A DNA stretch of 11,821 nt, from the NCBI GenBank assembly GCA_003096255.1, contig PIXS01000031.1:1-11821 (forward strand), given 5' to 3'. The notes below the pieces were generated by a model that was given only the letters and a program-made list of their open reading frames with translations, did no database searches and had not been told where the DNA came from. Of this stretch, positions 6,646 to 11,821 are shown one piece after another. The first letter of the stretch is position 1. Every line of letters begins with the position of its first letter. The translations under genes were made by a program, and so were the position numbers. Origin of the DNA: Candidatus Bathyarchaeum sp. Its GTDB lineage: Archaea > Thermoproteota > Bathyarchaeia > Bathyarchaeales > Bathyarchaeaceae.

Positions 6646-7614
6646 TTACGGCGCGGAAACCTGAGTCTCGGTGATCGTTAAGGTTTGTTTCCAAATAATT
6701 GGCGCGAATGTCATGATTGGAGTGTAGTATGTTTTGCCTTCTCCATCAACTTTCTGAGTGAACCATGTCACATGGATTTCTATGTGGTATTCTCCAGGCG
6801 TAAGCTTACCAATTGGTACCAACACAAGAGGGTTAGTTATTGCTTCTGTAACCATTAATCCTTCATCTGGATCAGTGACGTTGACTTGAAAACGGAAAAT
6901 CGGAGGGTAACATTCGAGCCAACCAAAAGACTCAACATTTATGGTGTAGCCGCCCGTTGGTTTGTCTCCGCGGGAGAGGATGATGCTTATGAAGTCTTGG
7001 TCTGTGGCTTCTGTGGTTTCATGATCTTGCAACATCTTCCAGTAGTCATTGGTGATTGGGTAGTTGTCAGACAAGTTGCGTGGGTCTTGGCTGGTTGCTG
7101 TGACATGAATGCCTTCTGGGAATAAGCCGACTCCGCCGTAGCTATCGTACACATAATCTGGGTCATCGCTATTCGTGTCATCTGTGTCTGAATCGTTTCC
7201 GTCTTGGTTGTCTGGATTATCAACATTCGTGGGGGGTGGTTCAACAGTTACGCTGTTGTTTCCCAACACTGAAGGTGTCTCAACAAACACCTGAAGGTTG
7301 GTGCCGTTTTGTAAGCTCCCAATGTTAATGCTCCAATTTTTTGTTTCTCCCTCATAGATGGTTGAGTCATCTTGGCTTCCATCCGACCATGAATAGCGCG
7401 TCTCATTCAAGACAACTCCTTCCAAGATTTCAGAATCGCCTTCACTGAGAGTAACATTAAATGAAACCAGGCCGTCTGTTGAAGCCTTCAGGTCGTTCAC
7501 TTCCAGTTGGTTGTCTAGAATCTGAGGTTGTGAAGACAAGAAAACATAAACTGCTGATATCGACGCTACGATAAGAATTATGGAAACTGCTGCCGCCAAT
7601 ACTGGACGCTTCAT
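6646..7614 (-). CDS. membrane-anchored Asp-rich surface protein with PrcB-like C-terminal domain
   Basis: A short basic start (MKRP) and a hydrophobic helix (about 5-26) indicate an uncleaved anchor or signal sequence, with the rest outside the cell. Residues 35-125 form a beta-rich domain. A very acidic linker (about 130-153, rich in Asn, Asp and Ser) follows. The C-terminal part has SRGDKPTGGYTINVES (about 214-229) and TNPLVLVPIGKLTPGEYHIE (about 260-279). This resembles the PrcB C-terminal family, named after a protease-complex subunit of Treponema. Eight N-x-S/T sequons (Asn 53, 70, 93, 103, 119, 140, 180, 245) suggest glycosylation. The gene has its own TATA-like element (7651-7658) and is followed by a hairpin/T-run, so it is probably monocistronic. 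The role is unknown; the domain suggests protein binding near a peptidase but does not prove it. Confidence 0.8.
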   Translation of the reverse strand: MKRPVLAAAVSIILIVASISAVYVFLSSQPQILDNQLEVNDLKASTDGLVSFNVTLSEGDSEILEGVVLNETRYSWSDGSQDDSTIYEGETKNWSINIGSLQNGTNLQVFVETPSVLGNNSVTVEPPPTNVDNPDNQDGNDSDTDDTNSDDPDYVYDSYGGVGLFPEGIHVTATSQDPRNLSDNYPITNDYWKMLQDHETTEATDQDFISIILSRGDKPTGGYTINVESFGWLECYPPIFRFQVNVTDPDEGLMVTEAITNPLVLVPIGKLTPGEYHIEIHVTWFTQKVDGEGKTYYTPIMTFAPIIWKQTLTITETQVSAP

Positions 7615-7650
7615 CCTTTCAGTTTCACCAATGTTTAGTTAATTTGAAAC

Positions 7651-7659
7651 TATAAAGTT
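7651..7659 (-). promoter_or_regulatory. candidate TATA box for the PrcB-like surface gene
   Basis: The minus strand carries AACTTTATA about 37-45 bases upstream of the ATG at 7614, predicting a leader of 10-15 bases. A GAAAGG run directly abuts the ATG, too close to act as a normal ribosome-binding site. Confidence 0.4.
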
Positions 7660-7763
7660 CTATGCCCTAGAACAAACTGTTCTCTTTTTAGTACAGCCCT
7701 TTTTTGTTGGCTGGTTTTGGGTTATGAAAAATGTTAATACTTGGTCGAATCAGATGTTGTTTT

Positions 7764-8324
7764 ATGAAAATCAGAAAAAAGCCTTACACTGCCTTGTTTC
7801 CGTGCCCAGTTGTTCTTGTAACATGCGTAGACTCGAAGGGAACACCTAACATAATCACGTTGGCGTGGGCAGGAACCGTATGCTCTGAACCCCCCACCGT
7901 AGGACTCGGCATTCGTCCAACCCGATACTCCCACAGACTCATCAAAGACACCAAAGAATTCGTTGTGAACATTCCCCCCGCCAAAATCATAAAAGAAACA
8001 GACTACTGCGGAGTGGTCTCGGGAAAAGATGTTGACAAATTCTCTGAAACCAACCTGACCCCAGAGCCAGCAGACAAGGTCCAAGCTCCCCTGATCCGAG
8101 AATGCCCAGTTAACATGGAATGCAAGCTGAAGGATGTGATTCCGTTGGGCGCCCACGACCTATTCCTCGGCGAAATCGTCCAAATTCACGTTGACGAAGA
8201 CATTTTGGACGAGAAGGGACACATTGACTTCAAGAAAGCAGACCCCTTCGTCTTCAACGTCGGCGAATACTGGAACCTAAACAAGAAAATAGGAACCTAC
8301 GGATACTCAAAACAGCAGAAATAA
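7764..8324 (+). CDS. flavin reductase-like FMN-binding split-barrel protein
   Basis: The 186-residue product belongs to the flavin reductase/flavoredoxin-like split-barrel family, cytosolic proteins that bind FMN and pass electrons between NAD(P)H or ferredoxin-type donors and acceptors. Family features visible are PVVLVTCVDSKGTPNIITLAWAG (about 12-34), with a following SEPPTVGLGIRP and YSHRLIKDTKEFVVNIP, and the C-terminal HDLFLGEIVQI strand near the fold's end. The length is usual for the family. I chose ATG 7764; an in-frame ATG at 7731 would add eleven residues (with two Cys) not expected before the barrel. A TTAATA-like stretch about 26 bases before 7764 would suit a leaderless mRNA, while a T-rich CTTTTTAG near 7684 is an alternative promoter. 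The exact substrate cannot be told. The gene stands alone and converges on the zinc-ribbon gene. Confidence 0.88.
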   Translation: MKIRKKPYTALFPCPVVLVTCVDSKGTPNIITLAWAGTVCSEPPTVGLGIRPTRYSHRLIKDTKEFVVNIPPAKIIKETDYCGVVSGKDVDKFSETNLTPEPADKVQAPLIRECPVNMECKLKDVIPLGAHDLFLGEIVQIHVDEDILDEKGHIDFKKADPFVFNVGEYWNLNKKIGTYGYSKQQK

Positions 8325-8351
8325 AGAAACTAGGGCAAAAGTGGCTGCTGT

Positions 8352-8705
8352 CTATTCTGTACGTTCCGCTTCGTTTGCTTCCGCCATCAAAGCCACATCC
8401 CTAACTGTTGTAGGCTTGTTAGAGGCTTTAACAACCAAACTTCCTCTCCACCCACATTTCTTACACTCATACTTTGGCGGAGTAAGCCCCATGTGACCCA
8501 GCGCATCGCCCTGCATCGACTTTACCCTACTGACCTTTGCGCTCTTGCAGTGAGGACAAATCTGAACATCAACATACTTTTTCTCTTTCTGTAGCTCCTC
8601 CAAAACTTCCACAAGCTCTGAAAGCTCGCTCTCAACCTGCTCAGTTTTCACGATAACCCGTTGCTTCTTTTTCTTCCGTTTCTTCTTCTGCTCTTGCTCA
8701 CTCAA
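8352..8705 (-). CDS. zinc-ribbon protein with basic N-terminus and coiled coil
   Basis: This is a 117-residue protein of no recognised family. Residues 7-15 are almost all Lys or Arg. Residues 20-43 (Glu/Leu/Val-rich, heptad-like) form a likely coiled coil. A zinc ribbon follows, with Cys50-x2-Cys53 (CPHC) and Cys81-x2-Cys84 (CKKCGWRG) 28 residues apart. This layout is common in small archaeal proteins that bind nucleic acid or ribosomes, so a nucleic-acid role is an inference only. The start is TTG 8705. The frame is open upstream to a TGA but offers no other good start, and an upstream ATG at 8716 is out of frame. The gene is divergent from rfcS and converges with the flavoprotein gene. Stop is TAG. 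Confidence 0.75.
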   Translation of the reverse strand: MSEQEQKKKRKKKKQRVIVKTEQVESELSELVEVLEELQKEKKYVDVQICPHCKSAKVSRVKSMQGDALGHMGLTPPKYECKKCGWRGSLVVKASNKPTTVRDVALMAEANEAERTE

Positions 8706-8879
8706 AACAACCGCATCCCCTATGCTTGCTTGAAGGCTCTTACTTCAGGCTTTTAACTTTTCCTTAACTAACTCCTCACCAAAATGAACCCAATGGCTGT
8801 CTACGGAGCAAATCATGTGCTATCAACATGAAACGGGCAGATTTACCAACACATAGAAAAACACATTAGTACAACTTCA

Positions 8880-8888
8880 CGTATTTTG
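8880..8888 (+). promoter_or_regulatory. candidate TATA-like element for the rfcS-rfcL operon
   Basis: CGTATTTTG lies about 26-34 bases before the ATG at 8914, placing transcription start at or just before the start codon. No Shine-Dalgarno sequence precedes this ATG, which fits a leaderless message. The rest of the 8706-8913 gap shows no gene; a GTTAAAAG tract (minus strand, about 8752-8760) could serve the divergent zinc-ribbon gene. Confidence 0.3.
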
Positions 8889-8913
8889 TCACACACTTAC
8901 TGGAGCATTAGTA

Positions 8914-9891
8914 ATGACCATCAATAATGAAGCTATGTGGGTTGAAAAATATCGCCCAAAAACCCTAGACGATATCGTGGACCTGACCCATGTTGTAGAG
9001 AGCCTACGAGCTTTCCTAAAAAATCCACACTCAATGCCACATCTACTTTTAGCAGGAATACCCGGCACCGGAAAAACAACCGTTGCCTTATGCATTGCCC
9101 GAGAACTATTCGGAGACAAATGGAAATCCTTCACACTAGAACTAAACGCATCGGACGAGCGCGGAATAAACACAGTAAGAGACAGAATCAAAGACTTCTC
9201 CCGCTACGGCAGAACAGGCTTCGGAGAAGCACCCTTCTCCCTAATCATCTTGGACGAAAGCGACCAAATGACTGGACCCGCCCAAACAGCCCTCAGAAGA
9301 ATAATGGAAACCAGCTCAAGAACCAGCAGATTCATCCTAATCTGCAACTATTCGAACAAAATCATTGAGCCAATTCAAAGCCGCTGCGCCATATTTCGTT
9401 TCTCAAAACTAGACAAAACTGCCATGGTAGAACATCTAAAGAAAATAGCAGAAAAAGAAAACCTGCGCCTGTTGGATGAAGCAGCGGAAAGAATTGTGGA
9501 ATACGCTGAAGGCGACCTCAGGCATGCGATAAACGCGTTACAGACCACCGCAGCTTACCAAAAGGGTGTTATAGATGAGCAAACGGTTCTGCAGGTGTTT
9601 GGGGAAGCTAGCCCAAGGCAGGTTCAGATGATGCTTAACAAAGCCCTCAGCGGCAACTTCATAGAAGCAAGAAAAATGATGTATGACCTGATTGGTCAAT
9701 ACGGCTTTTCGGGCACAGAAATAGTTCGGCAGATGCAACGGGAACTGGTCAAAGTTCCGCATTTGACTGATGCTCAGAAGGCTGACTTAACCAACATCAT
9801 CGGAGAATACGATTACCGCCTTACCCAAGGAGCAAACAGTGACATCCAGTTAAGCGCGTTACTGGCTCAATTCTCAAAATTCAGAACATAA
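8914..9891 (+). CDS. rfcS: replication factor C small subunit
   Basis: This is an AAA+ subunit of the clamp loader, which opens the PCNA ring and loads it on primer-template DNA using ATP. In archaea four small subunits pair with one large subunit. Visible features: the RFC box WVEKYRP (9-15), Walker A GIPGTGKTT (48-56), and Walker B LIILDESD (110-117), where DESD replaces the more common DEAD. Sensor 1 lies around CNYSNKI (144-150) and the arginine-finger motif SRC at 156-158, followed by the C-terminal collar helices. At 325 aa the length is normal, with no intein in the Walker A or later regions where archaeal rfc genes sometimes carry one. The start ATG 8914 lies seven codons before another Met (AMWVEKYRP). 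rfcL begins 13 bases after the stop, so the two are almost certainly co-transcribed. Confidence 0.96.
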   Translation: MTINNEAMWVEKYRPKTLDDIVDLTHVVESLRAFLKNPHSMPHLLLAGIPGTGKTTVALCIARELFGDKWKSFTLELNASDERGINTVRDRIKDFSRYGRTGFGEAPFSLIILDESDQMTGPAQTALRRIMETSSRTSRFILICNYSNKIIEPIQSRCAIFRFSKLDKTAMVEHLKKIAEKENLRLLDEAAERIVEYAEGDLRHAINALQTTAAYQKGVIDEQTVLQVFGEASPRQVQMMLNKALSGNFIEARKMMYDLIGQYGFSGTEIVRQMQRELVKVPHLTDAQKADLTNIIGEYDYRLTQGANSDIQLSALLAQFSKFRT

Positions 9892-9892
9892 C

Positions 9893-9900
9893 AAGGGGAA
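9893..9900 (+). promoter_or_regulatory. Shine-Dalgarno sequence that sets the TTG start of rfcL
   Basis: AAGGGGAA lies just after the rfcS stop and four bases before TTG 9905. It supports the TTG as the real start of rfcL; no ATG occurs close by in that frame before the conserved WVEKYRP box. Confidence 0.55.
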
Positions 9901-9904
9901 CAAA

Positions 9905-11134
9905 TTGGCGAAGGATCTTTTGTGGGTTGAAAAGTATCGCCCAAAAAAGATACAAGACGTAGTAGGAAACGAGCTAGCAAAAACTGCCTTCACCAGCTGG
10001 CTAAAAGACAAGCGGCGACGAAAAAAGGCAGTGCTCCTTTATGGACCCGCAGGAGTAGGAAAAACTGCTCTAGTCAACGCCGCATCCAACGAATTCAATT
10101 TCACAATCATCGAAATGAATGCTAGCGATACTCGAACAGCAAAAGCAATCGACAAGGTCGGCAAACCCGCCACCTCATATGCTGCTTTGGACAGGTTCTC
10201 TTCAGAAAGCAAAGGCAACATACTGTTTCTGGATGAGGTTGACGGCGTTTTTGGGCAGCAGGACAGGGGCGGCATCAAAGCCATAATCAACATTGTCAAG
10301 GAGTCCCTGATTCCTGTTGTTATGGCTGCAAATGATACTGACCAAAGAAAACTTAGACCATTAAAAAAGGTCTGTAAGCTGATACGGTTTCAGCAGGTCC
10401 GCATACCTCTCATAATCCATACGTTACGTAAAATCTGTGCTGCAGAAGGCATTGAACCAGAGTTTGAAGCCCTTGAAAGAATTGCCCAAAACAGTTTAGG
10501 CGACATGAGGTCTGCAATAAACGATTTACAGAGCATAGCTGAAGGAAAACAGCTCTTGACCGTCAATGACACCCTGTATTTGTCCACCAGAAACAAGGAC
10601 ATTGGCCTGTATGACACCCTGAAAGGAATGTTTTCGGCAGAATCAGTTAAAGAAGCAGCCATGGTCTTTAACCGTTCAAGCGTAAACTTTGACGACTTTC
10701 TGCTATCCTTTGGTGACAATCTTCCCCTCCGTTACCCAGACCCTGACGATTTAGCCACTGCATACGACTTCCTTTCTAAGGCAGACGTCTTCAGAGGCAG
10801 AGTAGGCACCGAACATTGGTCCCTTCTGCGATATTTCTTCCATTATCTTGCCGAAGCTGCAACAGTCTCCCCAAAAACCTTCAAGCACTTTGAATTTATA
10901 CACCCGCCAATGAAGATAATGAAGCTGTTCTGGACAAAGGGAAAAAGAACAAAACTGGAGAATATTTGCGCAAAAATTGCCATGAGATGTCATGTTTCGC
11001 GTAACACAGCTAAAACAGATATTGTTCCGTATCTTCAGATAATGTTGAAGAAACAAAAAACTAGCCCAATTGCGTCATGGCTAAAACTGGAACCTGAGGA
11101 TGTAGATTATCTCCTCACAATGAACAAACTGTAG
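9905..11134 (+). CDS. rfcL: replication factor C large subunit
   Basis: This is the single large AAA+ subunit of the archaeal clamp loader and the partner of RfcS. Motifs: the RFC box WVEKYRP (7-13), Walker A GPAGVGKT (47-54), Walker B LFLDEVD (107-113), and the ANDTDQRKLRPL stretch (142-153) in place of the small-subunit SRC arginine-finger region, as is usual for large subunits. The rest is the helical collar and C-terminal domain. At 409 aa it is at the short end for the family. Many archaeal RfcL proteins end in a Lys-rich tail with a PCNA-binding PIP motif; this one ends EDVDYLLTMNKL and I see no PIP motif. Start is TTG 9905, supported by AAGGGGAA upstream. A small cysteine-rich gene begins 11 bases after the TAG stop. 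Confidence 0.95.
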   Translation: MAKDLLWVEKYRPKKIQDVVGNELAKTAFTSWLKDKRRRKKAVLLYGPAGVGKTALVNAASNEFNFTIIEMNASDTRTAKAIDKVGKPATSYAALDRFSSESKGNILFLDEVDGVFGQQDRGGIKAIINIVKESLIPVVMAANDTDQRKLRPLKKVCKLIRFQQVRIPLIIHTLRKICAAEGIEPEFEALERIAQNSLGDMRSAINDLQSIAEGKQLLTVNDTLYLSTRNKDIGLYDTLKGMFSAESVKEAAMVFNRSSVNFDDFLLSFGDNLPLRYPDPDDLATAYDFLSKADVFRGRVGTEHWSLLRYFFHYLAEAATVSPKTFKHFEFIHPPMKIMKLFWTKGKRTKLENICAKIAMRCHVSRNTAKTDIVPYLQIMLKKQKTSPIASWLKLEPEDVDYLLTMNKL

Positions 11135-11145
11135 TTGATGAAAAA

Positions 11146-11475
11146 ATGGTGGTCCTAAACAAGAAAGCCTTTGTGTTACCTCGCTTTGAAAGAGACAAAT
11201 TCATTCGCCTAATGAGGCTTGGTCTAGAATATGATCGAGCAAGGGGCACCTTTAGCATAAGCAAATTCGACAACATCGAAGAAGTATTAGACACAATCTC
11301 CAGCATCCTAAACGAAGAAGCCCTGTTCCTCCAAAACTGCATGATATGCAACAAAGATTTTGCCTGCTCTGAATGCAAGTACATCGATTTCTGTGAAACC
11401 AAAAACCTTCCCTTTCAGTGCGTGTGCCCACAGTGCCTAAAAAAGGGAAAGAGTCCTCAGCAAAAACTGTTCTAA
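11146..11475 (+). CDS. small eight-cysteine protein, third gene of the rfc operon
   Basis: This is a 109-residue protein that I do not recognise. Residues about 12-58 look like a small alpha/beta domain (RFERDKFIRLMRLGLEYD, then GTFSISKFDNIEEVLDTI). Residues 65-97 hold eight cysteines: CMIC (65-68), CSEC (74-77), Cys83, Cys92 and CPQC (94-97). That is enough for two zinc sites or one zinc and one iron-sulfur site. The C-terminus is SPQQKLF, a truncated match to the Q-x-x-L-F of archaeal PCNA-binding PIP motifs. It begins 11 bases after rfcL in a different frame, so it is probably co-transcribed with the clamp loader but is not a displaced piece of rfcL. The start is ATG 11146; the nearby ATG 11138 is in another frame. 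A link to clamp loading or DNA repair is inferred from position and tail only. Confidence 0.78.
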   Translation: MVVLNKKAFVLPRFERDKFIRLMRLGLEYDRARGTFSISKFDNIEEVLDTISSILNEEALFLQNCMICNKDFACSECKYIDFCETKNLPFQCVCPQCLKKGKSPQQKLF

Positions 11476-11521
11476 CCTAAACTATGGCTATCCGTCAGCT
11501 TCTTTGATTCAACCACCCAAT

Positions 11522-11821
11522 TTAGGGTAGGGGTCTCTCTCCCAATGTCACTTCTATGCTTCTTTCTTCGCCGTCTCTGATGATTTCAAAAACCACAACG
11601 TCTCCGGGGCTGGTGTTTCGTTCCATGTAAACAACCAAGTCCGCCATAGCTCTTGTTGCTACGCCATCTATTCCAGTAATTACGTCTCCGCCAACCGGAA
11701 ATGTCTGGCCATCTACTATGATGTCTTGGTCTGCTCCTCTTAGTCCCGCTTGGTCTGCAGGGCTCCCCTCGGTCACATTCACAAGAAGTACTCCTTGAGG
11801 TTTCTCCAAACCAATGGCGTC
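11522..11821 (-). CDS. HtrA/DegP-type serine protease, C-terminal PDZ domain (partial, cut by right edge)
   Basis: The visible 99 residues form a PDZ domain that continues past the right edge. They open with DAIGLEKPQGVLLVNVTEGS and go on to PADQAGLRGADQDII, the carboxylate-binding loop and helix typical of HtrA. GGDVITGIDG and the TSPGDVVVFEIIRDGEE strands follow before the stop TAA at 11522. In HtrA-family proteases this domain follows a trypsin-like protease domain, which should lie just beyond the window, and it binds exposed C-termini of damaged extracellular proteins. A TTG at 11809 is not the real start, since the PDZ fold already continues upstream of it. The gene converges on the rfc operon across a 46-base gap. 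The protease part is inferred from family layout, not seen. Confidence 0.85.
   Translation of the reverse strand, partial: DAIGLEKPQGVLLVNVTEGSPADQAGLRGADQDIIVDGQTFPVGGDVITGIDGVATRAMADLVVYMERNTSPGDVVVFEIIRDGEERSIEVTLGERPLP

Noticed and set aside
7731..7763. ATG 7731 as the start of the flavoprotein
   Set aside because: It adds eleven residues with two Cys ahead of the usual beginning of the barrel. ATG 7764 fits the family better, though 7731 cannot be excluded.
8706..8913. Replication origin or RNA gene in the gap upstream of rfcS
   Set aside because: No orc1/cdc6 gene, no repeated origin boxes and no tRNA-like arms were seen. The gap is ordinary in size for two divergent promoters.
11105..11475. 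The eight-Cys gene as a frameshifted C-terminal tail of rfcL
   Set aside because: It has its own ATG and compact domain plan, begins after a clean RfcL end, and would make an RfcL unlike known ones. A separate gene is simpler.

Overview
This is an archaeal chromosomal window of moderate GC content. The evidence is an archaeal/eukaryotic-type replication set (a GINS subunit, MCM, Hel308, and small and large clamp-loader subunits). There are also class III (type IV pilin-like) signal sequences, TATA-like promoter elements with short or absent leaders, and frequent TTG or GTG starts. The gins23-mcm pairing is known from Crenarchaeota such as Sulfolobus. A Bathyarchaeota or other TACK-type uncultured archaeon is my best guess, but the window has no rRNA or other marker that settles it.

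Left block, minus strand (about 5050 down to 175): an apparent operon runs gins23 > mcm > hel308. gins23 overlaps mcm by ATGA, and mcm is followed after 17 bases by hel308. The products are part of the CMG-type replicative helicase plus a fork-repair helicase. gins23 is interrupted by one in-frame TAA, at a point where a Tyr codon would be expected. The reading frame stays intact on both sides and runs on to the mcm overlap. Beyond hel308, at the left edge, is the possible start of a membrane or secreted protein.

Middle block, minus strand (5227-7614): two surface-protein genes. One is a pilin-like protein carrying a DUF2341 domain and a C-terminal beta-rich domain. The other is a membrane-anchored, Asp-rich, probably glycosylated protein with a PrcB-like C-terminal domain. 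A hairpin followed by a T-run lies between them.

Right-middle (7764-8705): a plus-strand flavin-reductase-fold protein converges on a minus-strand zinc-ribbon protein with a very basic N-terminus and a predicted coiled coil.

Right block, plus strand (8914-11475): rfcS > rfcL > a small eight-cysteine protein, closely packed as one likely operon for loading PCNA. RfcL shows no PCNA-binding (PIP) tail, whereas the small protein ends in a truncated PIP-like QQKLF and Hel308 ends in QRALTEF. At the right edge, on the minus strand, is the C-terminal PDZ domain of an HtrA-type protease, cut by the window end.

I saw no tRNA, rRNA, CRISPR array, insertion sequence, orc1/cdc6 gene or recognisable origin. 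No stretch longer than 300 bases is left without a gene. The longest gaps (8706-8913, 5051-5226, 6493-6645, 7615-7763) hold promoter- or terminator-like signals only.
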